Notes: generated by a model from the sequence alone, not told the origin. DNA of 64,000 nt from Luscinia megarhynchos (GCA_034336665.1 CM067568.1:41334770-41398769), one strand, 5' to 3'; shown: positions 36,894 to 51,800, numbered from the stretch's first letter. Made by a program: numbers and translations.

Positions 36894-39800
36894 GTGAGTA
36901 CATTGGGATGGTTTAGGGAAGCCAGCTGTGAGTATTCATACTTTTCAGACAGGAGATGCTCTGAGCTACTGTCCTATGAGATGAGGAAGTGGTGAGAGGG
37001 GAGAAGGGCTGCAGGTTACCTGGGCGGTACAGATAGCAGGAATGGCAGTGCGCAGACGGCGTGTGGCAGGAGGAGGTAGGAAAAGAGGCTCTCAAACCTT
37101 AAAGGGCTGTGAAGAGATGGTTCATTGGATCTTAAGAGTTCTGTGTAAAACATGGGAAAATAAGTAACTGGGCTGTTTGTGGGCAAAGGGAGCAGTAGGC
37201 TGGATTCTGTGCAGCAAGTGGGTGAGGGGAAGAAAAGGTAGATCGAACATAATTTTGTGATTAAAACTAATAGGAATTGGATGTGTTGCCTCACAAAGAG
37301 TTCTATGAAATCCTCTGTGCATTTTCAGCTTCTTTGTCTAAGTCGGGAACAAAAAGCTCATGGGAATTGAGAATCCAAGTATATTGTCTGGGAGACAGAG
37401 TACTTCAGATGAGAGTGTGGAGTATGGGATAGAGCAGCAAATTTAGAGCCTGCTAAAGTGATAGAGTAATTCAGGTACCTCAGCCTAAGCGTTTGGTACA
37501 TTACAGGCAAGGTAGAAGATCTTGTCTGGGTTCCTGCTGTCAGCCCAGATGAGCAGCTTGTGTCATATCTGTCAGTTAAATACTGAAGTGAGACTGAAAT
37601 GGCACCTGTTGGCTAAAACTGAGCCGATGAATCACTCCTGACTTTTCCTTGTTTCTTGAGGTACAAAAGTTTTATAATCTCTGTGGGAGGGTCCATTTGT
37701 AAATATAGATTGCTTTCTAATAAAGTAAATTAACTCAAACTCAGTTGATTTAATTTCAAGGTAAAACAGGAATAGATTGATTGGTTTATGTCTTGATAAT
37801 GATTCTCAGGACCTTCTATAAATAAGAATTAAATTATTTGAACTTATCTGAATGCTTCTCAGATTTTTTAACACTGAAAGTAAAAACTTAAATTAGTCAC
37901 TTACCTAGAAAGAAATAAAAATTTTTTTATGTTATTTCCATTATTTTTGCTTGCCTTTAATTTTTTTAATGGTTAGACTGCACTATTTCAGTTAATAAGA
38001 ATTTAAATTATAAAAGTTTTTTTGTTATACTTTTATATACACAGTTTATTTAGGTTGTAATTGCAGTAATTTTATGACATGCATCAAGTTCTTTGAAATC
38101 TACCATGACAAGTTAGAAAATATAGCAGTTCCAGTTTATAAGAGAAAATGCCTTTGTACAGGCATTTAATATAGTTAATAGAAACAATGAGATCACATAA
38201 TGAAATTTGATACTTTCCTTGAAATATGCTGGTTTGATGGCTGAGAAGTACCTCTCCACATACAGCTCCACAAATAAAGCACTTTGGCCACTGGAATTCT
38301 AGTGTTTTAAACACCTGTAGTAATGGGGGCTGTAAAATAATAAGCCATTGTTTTGAAAAAACAAAAACACCCCGTGAAGATCTTATTTCCTTGGGAAAAG
38401 TAATTAACAAAAACAACTGAGAAATATTTTTTCTGTTTATTTGACATGAAATTTAATCATGTGTACATATTAGAGTGACCATTGCAAACTTCTCAAGAAA
38501 TCTACTCCCTAGCATATCAAGAAAATACTCCAGGTAACGACAATTGTGATTTTATAGTGCATAGCAGAATCAGTAGAACATATGCTGCATGGTCTTTTAT
38601 TTGAAAGCAAATGGGAGAATTATCTGAGGAAATAAGAAAAACAGAGCTCTTTTCACACACAACCCCCCTGAACAAACAAACAGAACACAACCCAATCAAA
38701 CACAAAAAAAGACCACATTTTTTTTATTTCAGTTTGAAGTTTTCTCTCTGGATAAAGTGTGCTTATTTTCCTACTGTTCTCTTATTTGAGCTGCTGAAGT
38801 CTAGTGGACTGTACCCAATCCTGTAGTCCCTTACTCTCTGGAAATGTCTTAATATTTCTTTCCCTCTATATGTTAAATGGGAGTCATAGCAGTTATCTCT
38901 ATGTGTTTTTTGTTCAGAGTGCTTTCAGATGCTTCAAACTGGATTGTTTGCATGTGGCACTTAACACAGAATTTCGTGAGGGATTGTAAAGTGTGTGCCC
39001 CTGATTCTGTCATGTTTTCATCCTTTTGCTGTACAATAGGCAGCAGTTCTGAATCAAAGACAAGAGATTCCAAAGGAATTGAAGTTTCTGCTAACCTTAA
39101 GAACAAATGAACACTTCTTTGAGGTGAAATATGTAGCTGCACATTTTATGTTGAAACTCTCTACAATTTTCCCTAAATGCAGCAAGTTTGTTACTTTAGG
39201 CAAAGTGATTCTGCTTCTTGGTGGTAACACGTGAACCTCAAGATTGCCAATTTAAAAACTTTTTTGTGTGGCTATTCAGTTTTGTTGGGTTTGTAGGACT
39301 AAGAGACTGGTGAGTGTAGGAACACTTTGCCAGCTTTTGGAGATGATGAGCTCTTTTCAGTGCACAGGATCTTGAAACTCCAATTAAAGTTTTGTTCTGA
39401 TTGTTCAGTCAGAAGTGTTCTCATTTCTCTATCCTACTTTAAGAGAATGGGGCAGACCTTTTTTTAAGAAATGCATATAAGAAATTCCAATAAATGTTTA
39501 TTTCTAGCTCTTCTAGTAGAAAAGTGACATCAACTTAAGCCAGAAAAGTGTGTTTATTTTAAACTGTTATTTATCCAAATATGGTTAATGCAGGTGCTTA
39601 TCCAGAATGCCTGAATGCACAGATATTGATCTTGGAGATGTCCTTTTTCCAGTGTAAGATTTTTTTTTTTAGTTTACTTATACATACAGATCAGCAAAAC
39701 TTCACTGAACATTTTTCCAAATATATAATTGCATCATAATTCTTGAACTATTGTAATATGCTTCTTACCATCATTATGATGACATATTCAGATGGTATCA

Positions 39801-42800
39801 CTATCCCAGCATCACCCCAATGCACTTCTCAATTATTTTCATTTTAAAAATTATTTCTAGTTGCTTTTAATTATTTTTCTTTTGACAATAAAATTAATAA
39901 AGTTTTGCTTCTTGTTCAGTGTGCATTACATTTCCTGCATTCACTTATTATAATAATTGAATCCCTTCCCTTCCCTTCCCTTCCCTTCCCTTCCCTTCCC
40001 TTCCCTTCCCTTCCCTTCCCTTCCCTTCCCTTCCCTTCCCTTCCCTTCCCTTCCCTTCCCTTCCCTTCCCTTCCCTTCCCTTCCCTTCCCTTCCCTTCCC
40101 TTCCCTCTTGTTAATAAGGTTTCTATCCTGTACCCAGGTGCTATTTTACTATCAGCATAATCAAACTTGATTGAAATTGAACAAGAGGATGTTAGGCAAG
40201 GACAGTGGAATATAAATAAATAGGTATATATATAGACACAAAACCAGTACAGTCTTCAAGAATATGCTCTTCACACTAGGTATTAAGCTACAGTTCTGCA
40301 TTTGCTCCAGTGTATTGGCCATAGGTAGGATATTGCCTTTTGATTAATGCCCATATATTCTATATATTCTGTAAGTAATATAGAATGGCTACACATTTTG
40401 AAATAATATTTTAGTTGCAATTCATTCATTTTCCAAAAAATATTTAGTTATTTTTATTTGTAAAACCATTTGACTATTTCTGAAGGCAAAGCCATATTTG
40501 AACCTTCATAAAAAATTATTTTTTTACCAAACACTATTATACTTACCAAATCCATGAAATCATTTTATCAATTGTCTTTCAGGCAATGATTTAAATAATT
40601 CTATGTACATGGCTGCAAAATAAAATGTTTCCTAAATACTAAATTTTACATGAAACTACACTTTCTTGTCAATTCTTGTGCTTGTTATTATATTTACCTA
40701 CATATTTTACTTAGAAATGGTATTGCTTCTATTATCCTGCTGTTAACATAAAACAATCCTGCATCTGACATGCAGTAGGTCCAATACACCTGGTCAAAAA
40801 ATTAGTACATATTATCGTCTCAGTTAAAGTGAAATGTTAAAGTGAAAGGATTTGTTCATAATACCAATGGTAAATTGAAGCACTGTTCTAAGGGTTCTTG
40901 AAGTAACTTACAAACTGTGCAGTGCTTCACTGTACATGAGGCCAACTCAAAGTGAGCAGATGAACAGGAATGAGGGACTAAGGGAACAGAGAAACTACTA
41001 AAGACCAAAATAATATCTTGTATTGAATACAATATGTTCTTTCATTCCTTATCATTCACCGTATAGGTAACATTCTTGTACATTTGGAACATTTAAATTT
41101 CTTTTGTTGTGGCACAGAAACCCATCAAGTGCTAGAGACTGTACAAGCACAAACCAAAAAGCTGTTGCCATTCCTAGTAGAAACAAATATCACTTCAGCA
41201 TTTTTAAACTACACACATAGCTTGCTCAATAGAAAGCAGAAGGACTGCAAGTAAATGGTTTTTTTGGTAAATGTTGTGAAGAGATTAACCTCAATGAGAA
41301 TATCACACATTTTTACAGAAGACACTGGTGATAAGGTAGTAGAAATTCATTTGTATCATTTCCTTGTTTGAGAAGATTATGAGTTTTGATCATCATAGTA
41401 GCAAAAGAGTTTATACCAGAGTTTAAAATCTCTTATTTTTTGAGTTGATTTCAACAGTGGTTTAGCAGACTGATTCTGTAAGTGTTACACTACACTGAAT
41501 ATTGAATTGCTACTGTAGTCAGTTTTCATTACAGTGTTTTGTTTTGACATAACATTTCCAACCCATTACACTTCAGAAGCACACAACAGCCTTCTCTTGA
41601 ACTGGGAAACTGAGCTTATTGATATATCTATAAAAGGAATGAAAAAGCTTACATTTTACAAAAAGAAATCCATGTGGCTGCTAAGGAATAATTTACAGGT
41701 GTCTTTGCAAGTAGCTAATCAGTTAAGAGGGCAACTTTTCATGAATCTGACTCATACAGACTGCTTATATATTTGCAAAATCAAGAAATGTTTTCCTTAA
41801 CATGGGTTTATAGAACCTCAAAAGAGTCTATAAATGGTGATTATATTTTGAGAATAGGACTGTCTCAGGAAGTGTTTTAAAAATGTCTAAATCATCTGCC
41901 TTCATCACCAAGTGTGACTGAACCTTCCCACATGCAGTTCAGAGGGACTACAGTGAACTGAAAATCTTCCAGAACAGGAATAAGAAAAATGTTCCTCAAA
42001 AACTCAGCTTTAAATATGCTTTTGTGTTCTGCTGGACTCAGCCCTTACATATCCTCATGTTCACAGAATGCACATAAAGAGTCTCAAAAAAATTAACAAT
42101 ATATATTGTGAAGCTGCTAATAGCAGAGCAGCTTGTTAACCACACTTGGGTGGCAACTATGTGGTAGCCAAAATTTAAATAGTAAAATAAGTAGCTTGTT
42201 TTACTCAAATATGAGAAGTGAGCCATCTGCAAAAGGCCATTTTATGTCAACAGCTTCTATTCTGTTCAAGATTGTGCAATCCAGCCAGTGCCCTGATACC
42301 TTACCCAAGTCATTGGAAAATGATACTCAGGATTTTGCAAAGTGCCATGCTATGGATTGAAGTTGAAGCAATGAGAGCAGCTACAGTAAACATTACAATT
42401 TAAGCCTACATGAAGACATGAAGACAATGAGCTGCTGACACATACTAAAAGAAGATTAGTTCTCTCTTGAATGAAGTTCACTCTTTATGAAGAAAGGTTG
42501 AATCACACAACATGAAAAGTTTGAGCTATGTTTTTCTCACAAAAAAGTAGATACATAAATATAGAGGCTAAGTAGCCTGTAAAGGTAATTGAAATGAAAC
42601 CTAATACTATAATTTAGCATAGAATCATACAGTGGTTTGAGTTGAAATGTACCTTTGAAGATAATCTATTCCAACTGCCTCTTCAAGGGACATCTTTAAC
42701 TGGATCAGGTTGGTCAGAGTACCATCCAGCCTGACCTTGAATGCTTCCAGAGATGATTCATCTACCACTTTTATGAGCAATCTGTGCCTGGGTTTCACCA

Positions 42801-45800
42801 CCATCATTGTAAAAATGTCTTCTTTATATCGAGTCTGGATTGACCATCTTTCATTTAAAATCATAACACCCTGCCTTACTCCAACAGGCACTATTAAAAT
42901 GTGTCCCAAATTTTGTTAGAAAGCCTCTTTAAGTACTGGAAGGCTGCAATAAAGTGTCTATGGAGCTTCTCTTCTGCAGGCTGAAAAGCCCAACTTTCTC
43001 AACCTTTCCTCATAGAGAAGGGTTCCAGCTCTCTGATCATCTTCGTGGTTCTCCACTGAACCCACACATCTCTCCTGTGCTTAGTACTCTGGGCCTGGAT
43101 GCAGCACTCTAGGTGGGGTCTCACTAGAGCAGAGGGGCAGAATTCCCTCCCTTGCTCTGCTGCCCAGGCTGCTTTGCATGCACACACTTGGCTCTCCAGG
43201 CTCCAAGTGCACTTTGCTGGCTCATGTCCAGCCTCTCACCCACCAGCACTCCCAAGTCCTCAGCAGGGCTGCTCCAACCTGTCCATCCCCAGCCTGTGAT
43301 GGTGCTGGGGGCTGCCCTGACCCAGGTGCAGCACCTTGCCTTTGTTCTTGTTGAGCTACACGAGATTTCCATGGGCCTAGGTCTTGAGCTTCTCCAGGTC
43401 TTTCTGGATGACATTCCATCCTTCAGGTGTATCAACTGCATCACTAAGCTTTGTGTCATCAACGAGTTTGCTGAAGGTTCACTTGACCCAACTGTTTATC
43501 TAAGTGCTGAAGATACCATTCTCTGTGGGCACAAGCACAACACTTTTCACTGTTCTCCAGCTGGACTCTGAGCCATTGACCACAATGCTCTGAATGTGAT
43601 CATTCTGCCAATTTCTTATCTAACATTCCACTAATCAAATCCATCTCTCTCCAATTTAGAGAGAAGGATGTTGTGGGGCACTGTGCCAAACGCTTTACAG
43701 AAGGCCAGATAAATGATAAAATGATAAACAACTGTAGCCCTTCCCTTGTTCACTGATGTAGTCACTCCTCAGAGAAGGCCACTGGGTTGGTCAGACAGGA
43801 CTTGCCCTTGGTGGAGCTGTCTGGCTGTCCCAAATCACCTCCCTGTTTTCCATGTGCCTTAGCATATCTTCTGGGAGCATCTTCCCAGGAACAGAGATGA
43901 GATTGACCGGTCAATAGTTACCAAAGTCCTTCTTTCTACCCTTTCAAAAGATGGATACAAGGCTTCCCCTTTCCAGTCACCTGGGACTTCACCTGACTGC
44001 CATATGCAAATACTACAGCCTCATATATTTTATTTTACTGTGATCACAGACATAGCTATTTCATTACTTTTGAACTAAATTTTGATTTTGACCTAAAACC
44101 AGTACTGTTACTATTTTTACCCTGAAATTCAAAATTTTATGATGGCTTGCAATAAAATGTACTCATAGCTACAATAGAGAAGAGCTGTGTTTCTGAAATA
44201 TTGAACTAAAAGCCTATAAATTGCTGCAAAGAAAATTCAAACAGGACCATGAAATTTCAGAAAAGAGCTATCTGAAGAGGCTTACCTCCTCCAGGGAAAG
44301 AGAGTAAGAATAGGCTGTAATTGCTGGCTACTATTGTGCTTAATCAGAGAACCACTAAGTGCCTATAATTGCTGCCAGCTGCTCGGCAGAGGTCAAAAAG
44401 TCAAACTGAATGTAAGGAATTATTAAGCTAAAAATATAGATGAAAATAGAGGAATTTTTTTTGTCTCTGATTGTATACATAGCACCTGTAAAAGGACATT
44501 CAAATGTATAAAATTACTTGCACACAAAAAATAAGTGCATAGGAGCCACTAGCCTGTGTTTCCTCAGATCCTCCTTTTTGTCTCACTAGAAGACGTGCAT
44601 GCTGATTTTCTTTTTTAGATATAACCTTTCTTGATCACCATGATATTTCAAAGATGATAGGGTAGCCTCAGAATGATATCAGCCAGCACCCTTAAGTGCA
44701 ACATGTCGGGTCCCATAGTTTGCTGTATGTCTGGTACACTTCAGTGCTTCTTTGGTCTATCCTTTACTCCATTTCCTCAGGCTGTGCTGCCAGGCAAAGG
44801 ACTTAAGACTTAAGGACTTAAGAAAAAAAAAAAGTTGCAGAAAGGTGGCCTGATTTTGGCTGGAATAATTTTCTTCATGGTGCCAAGTATGGTGCTATGG
44901 ATTGCATCTGATTTGTATTTGTGCTGGAAAACAAGTTGGTAATTCAGGGATGTACTAATTATTGTTGGGCAGTGCTTAGAGAGTCACAGCCTTTTCTGCT
45001 TCTCACACTACTCCACCAGGCTGGAGGTGCACAAGGAGCTGGGAGGGGACAAGCTGGCACTTTGCTGTGTTGAACCTCATACAGTTGCCTTGGCCCATCA
45101 TTCCAGCCTGTACAGCCACCCTACCCTCCAGCAGATCAGCATTCCTGCCCATCTTGGTGTCATCTGAAAACTGACTGAGGATGGGATCATTCCTTCCTGT
45201 ATTTTACTCAAATCAAGTCAGAAGCACTGGCACAAATCGAGCAAGGATAAGCTCCAACATTGTGGATTGGTGTTTTCTGTTTGCTATAAATTAGCAAGTA
45301 ACCAACCTAAATTCTTGTCTATCAGTCTGACAGTGTCCATATGTACCTCAGTTTGTAGGAAGATGATACATTAGCAGTAAGATTTTACTCTCACTACCTA
45401 CATGTCCCAAACACTGAAGTGTACACTTTCATTTTGAAGGAATCTAGTATTCCTTTAATTTCCTAGGGCTGAGACAATTTTGAGGGATACTTTTTGTTAT
45501 TCTTTTGGACTGCTTATTGTAGGAAAGCAGCTATGTAGTCTTGCATACTCAGAAGTGATTCCCTGCTTTCAGAGTTCCTTTGCTGTGTGAATTTTCCCTA
45601 CCACATTGGTACCACATTGGTAATCTAGCATTGGACACTAGGTGGTAATCATCTTCTGGTAAGCTCAGCACGAATATCACTATGTGAAATGCCTTTTTCT
45701 AGCTACTTTTGCACCACTGAAAGACTATAATGCATTTATTTCAGAATAATTCTTAAAATATATTTTTGTGTTGGATTTAATTGGATATAAAAACCTAGAA

Positions 45801-48800
45801 ACTGTGTCCATAGCTGTTTAGCCATTACTTTGCTGTCATGTTTATTTCTCCTATATAAAAGTTAGAAGGTCATTGCTTGTTATAATTTTCTCAGAAAAAT
45901 GAAATTAGGATGTAAATTTTTTACTTTGTTTCAAATTGACAAATTCTGTTTCATATTGACATGTGGTAAATTTTTCACCCTGCATTGGTGGAGAACAGCT
46001 CATTAAAATACATAAAGCTTTTGATGATCAAAGGATAAATAATATTATTTCAATCTGAAATTCTTTGGGTGGTGTGTATTTACTTACTGTGTTATGTAGA
46101 TGTGCATTTAAAAATTCTTTTAAAATGGAGAGGCAACTACACAAAATATACATTTACTTCCCTAATATATCTTACTGAAGTAATATCACTGATACTGCTG
46201 TGGATGTTAAAATAACATGTCTATATGGACATAACCTCTGAACCAATTGACATCCCCGTGGCTGGGAGCTTGTGTATGGAGTAGAGAAGGTAGACTGGGG
46301 AAGTAGATTCTTCCCTTGGGATTATAGGAATGTACATTCTCTTAATTTATACTTTAATTCAAGACAAAACCTTTAAGAATTTCTACATAAATTGTTATTA
46401 CTAAACTCTATTTCTACAGTTTTATTTCTTATATGCAAGTTCCAGAAGCTTGATAAATCTCAAGAGGATAATATATTTGCCTATGTAAATCAAATATAAT
46501 CATAGTAATCAGATTTGGCATTATGAAACAAAACAGAATCAGGAAATCATCCTAATTTATTTATTTTTTGTTTAACTGTTGTTAAATAGCAGCTAAGGGG
46601 AAAGTTTATAATTTGTTCTTGATTATTCTTCAAACTATTCATACTCTAGATATTCTGTAAGAGTATTCCCAAACTGTATTGAAAAAGCAAAGATTAACAA
46701 CAACAGGTTGTAACTGTAAGTTAAACAGCTATCACAGGCTGATTTTCAAAAGCATTTCCTCCCTTTATATTTAGAGGAGTGAGTCTGCTGGAGATTCATT
46801 CTGTTAAGAGCTTGGCTGTGGATAAGTATCTCGCTTAAATATTGTGGGTTTTTCTGAAATCTCCTGCAGATGGGTAAAGTACATGCCACCCCCGCATCAG
46901 ATGTTTGGGGAGGAAGAATGTAGTATTTATTACAAAGGAAATGGAGAATTCTGTAGAGATAGTGTGCAATTGCTCCAATTCAATTTGGCTGACATACCTG
47001 AGTTTCTTGCTCGGAATGAGGAATGGGATATCTTTGTGGAGCCTGAAATTATTAAATGAATTCTCTTAGTACTTCATTAAATTCAATTGAAAATATGTTT
47101 TGGTGGTCATGCTCTGGAGTTTTGGAAAGTCCATCATCACCACTGACTGCTGAGTTTTTGGGAGGGATGATGCAGAAAGCTGCAATTTAGATTGATGGAG
47201 CACATCAAACAAAACAAGCCACATAATGAAACAGGAATATACATGAGGCAAGGATGGCAACAGGGAGAAAAGGCAAGATAAGAACAAAAATATTGGAGCA
47301 GAGCTGAAGCTGCTTTTAAGCTGCTTTTAGGACTTTTTAATGTTAAATTGTACTTACCAAAGGATATTAACTGCCAAACTTTTGTTTCTCTAGGAGGTTT
47401 TTGGAGACTCATCTAAGAAAAATTCCAAGTGATGCTTTTTCCAATCTCCCCAACATCTCTAGGATGTAAGTTCTGTTTGGTTTCTGATACTATTCCTTTA
47501 AATTTTTGTTTAAAATTACTCTCCTTCTCCAAAATTCTGTGTTTGGGTATGAAAATTTATGAAAATGTTTATGTTACTTTGCTACCTCACCACTTACATT
47601 TTAGAACTGAAGGTAATAATTCTATTGCTTATAACCTGAACCAGTTATAGGAAGGCATTCTGTGCATTTGTGAACAAGATCACTTCTCCCTTATTGAAAT
47701 CTATGTGATAAATAAAGCTATAAAGCATTTTTTTAGTTTGCAATTACAGGAAATCATTTCACTCATAACAGATTAACATATTCAATCGCTGGTCCTGGCT
47801 AAAAATTTGTCTCCAGCTGCCAGCATGATTTGCAGCACATCTCATTGGAGACCAGGAGCATTTCTAGACTAGAAATGGACTTTCACAAAAACATTAATAT
47901 TTGTGTGATGTGAGAGAGACTTCTTCCATATGCATGGATACAGTCCACAAAAGCAGAACCAGCTGTGTCTACATTTGTCCTGTTGAAGGTGGCTGTGTTA
48001 AGGAAACTTGCCTGTCCAGCCATCCAGGAGCCACTCTGAGAGTCACGTTCACACCATTACCAGCTCGACCCACATTTCCCATAGCAAAGTCTCAGATGTC
48101 CAGATCTTTTAATAGTTTAATCATGATTCAATAACTAAATAACAAAAGAGCCCGAGTTTGGTGTGTCCAAGGAGGGACCCTGAGCAGAGCAATCCCTGTG
48201 CTTTTGCACTCTCACAGTTTAAGCCCGCAGGAGTCTGTGGTCCCTGGCTCCTCTGTGCCTCTGGGCGTGCCCCTCACCTGCCTGTGCCACGGGTCCCCTT
48301 GGTTATCAAAGGGTCAGCAGCTCCTGGCCCCTTGCCCCGGGCTCCTGCTGCTCAGAGCTCATCCTGCAGCTCACCCTGCAGCTGCAAACCCAGCCACCTG
48401 CACTGAATGGGTTCCTCAGCAGCTGCCCTTGCACTGAACTCTTCGCTGGTGTCAGCAGTCTTGACAAAATGTTGTCCCAGATTTGTTTTTCTTTGTCACT
48501 GGCCTGTAATCTGTGATCCTGTGCATGTCTGTTTGATTTCTCTGCCACCTCACAATTCACTGCCCAGAATCAGAGCTGTGTAATTGAGAAGGGACCTCAG
48601 GAGGGCTCTAGTCCACAATCTGCTCATCCAATCCAACTAGAATGCATAGGGCTCTAACTCAGTCTGGTGCTCAGCTTTATCTGTGGCCACTGTTAACTAA
48701 AAAAGCCACCTCATTCAGCAACAGGCCCACTTTTTTCTTGCTCAGCTTTTTATTACTAATGTAGCAAGAGGAATTCTTCTTCTTGCCCTTGATGCTTCTT

Positions 48801-51800
48801 GCAAGTCTCAATTCTCTATGAGCTTTGACCGAATAGCTGAGGATTACCGTTTAAGGATTCATGGAAAAGGACTTGAGGAAACATGGCCTGCTTATTATAT
48901 TTTATAGTTTCATCCCGATATATTGAAATAAAGACTTCCGAAAATAATTTTAAGCAATTGTTTTTGGATATCTGAAGCTTCATTTATCATCTCAGTTTAA
49001 GCAGATACATGGTGTATTGTTTGGGGTGTTTCTGGAGAGGGAGAAATATCCCTTTCATGATGTATAGTATTATATATAAAAAGGATAAAGAGTGTCAGCC
49101 CGTCTTTGACTCCAAAAGCTCCAACTAGCAGTTTAAATTTAAATAGTGCCCATGCCCATCTGGCTATTTCTTATAGCATTACTACTACCACAAACATGAA
49201 CTCCCACCTTCTTGATATAAACTTCAGTTAGGGAGTCAGTACCTGTGTTTTAACTACAGCTTTTATGTGTATGTCTTGGCCTCTAATGTACCACATGGCT
49301 CATTTGCCTCTCCCAGCCCATAATTTCTGTGCAGTGAAAACTGTGCAATGAAAATTACCAGATCGTTCCTGGTTTTCCTAATTCATCTAGAAAATGTTCT
49401 GAAGTTTCAACAGGGGACTATATACTGTGTTTACTGTTCAAAATACAGCAGTTCATTTTGCTATATGATGTCTACTATATGATTTCCACAAATAAACATG
49501 ATTTTTTAAAATCTCTACTGAATAGAAAATTTAGTTGTCCTCTTTATGAACCTTGTTTAAACAAAAATTTTAGAGCTTCAATTTCTCTTAAATGAATGTA
49601 TGTCTATGTACTCTTGATAGCCAGAAGTAGAGAATTTTTCCCCTGTGCTGCTTTTCCACACAAATGAAAGAAAAAACATTTTAATTACATGCTAATTGCA
49701 AAGGTAATTCCTGTCAGAAAGGCATCACTGAATAAAAGAAGTTTTATAGGATATTTAAATGCAAGAGAAATTTCTGATTTCCACTGTTAATAATGCAAAT
49801 ACACTAAAACTTGGTAAAAGGGCTTCACCTGGTGTTTTCTGCTGACTTAAGGACATATTGAACATTCAGTACTTTTAAGGATAAGGAACAATTTTTCTGG
49901 GTTTAGGATGATGCTTTGAGGTCACATTCATGAGTACCTCACGAACACCCAGTCTGTAGCTCCTCAAAATGTTTTCTCCACACAAAGGAGCACCCACAGT
50001 GCTCTCTACCAGCAGCCACATGTAAAGCATGATTTCCCTGTGCACACTGCTGTCCCACAGGCACTGCCACCTCACAGCTCCCCACTCCCTGTATCTGCAC
50101 CTCCTGTGCTGATATAGCACAGCCTCAACTCAGCTTCCATTGCCTTACCTGTGCTGCTTGTCCTCTCCTGGAGTGCCCCACGAGTCACCAAGCTGCTCTC
50201 CATCACCAGGAGAGGACAACAGGAGCACCAACACAGGGGATGCTGAGGTTGGAGAAAAGCAAACAAAGGTAGAGAGAGGCAGAAGGAAGAAAATAAACGC
50301 TGGGAGACTGCCCTGTAGCTGCTGCCAAGTGTTGATCTGATTTCAAACCTGCACTCTCAGGCCCTTTCTGAGTGTCATCCTAGCTGGATGAGAAAAGAAT
50401 GAGACAACATATGAAGTGGCATGATAGGCACTAGCTGTGGCTTCCCAGTGTCTCAGACCTGTTTATTTTTCTGTTTGCTGGTGTTTAGTTACATCTCTAT
50501 AGATGAAACACTTCAGAGTCTGGAGGCCCATTCCTTCAACAGTTTAAGCAAAGTCACTCACATGTAAGTACTGTAATTAAATAAAAGAATATAGTGATGA
50601 GATAAATTTGGAATGTATAGAAATAACATTCATGATGATGTTTGTCATTCCTATCTCCTATGGAGCTAAATATTCCTTTTCTCATTTCCTTTCTTCATAA
50701 TGTGGAGTGAGTCAGCCTCTTCCTTGAGCTTATTTTATTGTTTGTTTTCCACACATCTTTTTGGTTTCCTTGCTCTTCTCAATCTTCCCATAGAAATGTA
50801 GGTAACTGTAATGAGAAACTGCATCATAAGCTTGATGTCAAGTTGAAAGAAAATGGCAACTAAGAATCCTTTCTGTCAATTTACTGCAGGTACATGTAAA
50901 ACAGTAATATAAGCATCAGAAATAAAATCAGAAGGACCAAAGCACAGAGCAAAATGGCACTAGGTGGAAACATGAAGAATAAGTAATCATTCTGAAAGTG
51001 CACTAGTAAAATGAAGAGTGTTTATATGGTTATTAAATAGAACAAGAATAATATGTAAAAAGGCTTCTGGGAAGTGTTTTTACACATTCTTGTTCTCATG
51101 TTCCGGCCAATCTGCACCAAGTGATGCTCTAAGGGCAGTTACAGAACTGGTAGGATGCATCCAGAGAATTCTTGTCATCCACCAGGACCCTGTCAAAATG
51201 AGAAAGTAATGTATTGAATAGAGAGCTCCATAAGATCCATCCTGTATCTTGTACTCTTCCATGTTTCCATTACTGCTCCAAAGGATGGATTGGAAAGTGC
51301 CACTTTTGTAAAGCTCAGATGAATTACAGTTTGGTGTATTTCAGAGATTTTTGTTTGCAGAGGTTCCATGGGACAGCACTGTTGGTCACCATGGATCCAG
51401 AAAACGTCTGGGAAAAGCCTTTTGTGGCCAGAAAGAAAACATGCCAGAGGCATGTTGGTTTTTTGAGGTTGTTGCAAGAGGTGAAAGCTACTCATTTTCA
51501 CACTAATGTTTTAAAAAGTAATAATAATATTATAGTAGATTAGACAAGACTCATACCAGCCTCTAGGAAATATATTCCTATGGCTGGTATAAATAAACAC
51601 TAGAATTGTTTTCCTGGAGACATTGTCTCTACTACTGCAGGCCTTTAAGGCTGTATGATCTGAAATTCCATAGATCTATTTAATCCTCACTCAGAGAAAG
51701 AGATTGAATTAGATGATGATTTAACACTGCTGTATTTTCTATTATATTTTTTCCTTTTATTTTACATAGTGTAAATGAGAAGGACTAACAAAGTTACAGG

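Larger units (their letters stand above)
36894..47393 (+). other. TSHR: TSHR intron 1
   Basis: A 10.5-kb intron. It contains a perfect CCCTT array (39963-40106), a 1.4-kb antisense CR1 (42620-44012), another CR1 fragment (44995-45265) and an exon-like open segment near its 3' end (46870-47059). The rest is AT-rich without recognisable coding sequence. Confidence 0.85.

Noticed and set aside
39905..40160. Open frames encoding Pro-Ser-Leu-Pro-Phe repeats
   Set aside because: Direct translation of the CCCTT microsatellite.
43124..43571. Open frames of 112 and 139 codons on both strands
   Set aside because: They lie inside the antisense CR1 copy and are broken pieces of it in wrong or damaged frames.
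50162..50216. 10-bp inverted repeat (CCTCTCCTGG / CCAGGAGAGG) as a possible structured RNA
   Set aside because: The loop of about 35 nt and the single short stem are within what chance produces in a GC-richer patch.
51214..51543. 109-codon plus-strand frame with a mirrored minus-strand frame of similar length
   Set aside because: Open on both strands over the same span with no recognised similarity, in mid-intron without convincing splice borders. Possibly an old repeat.
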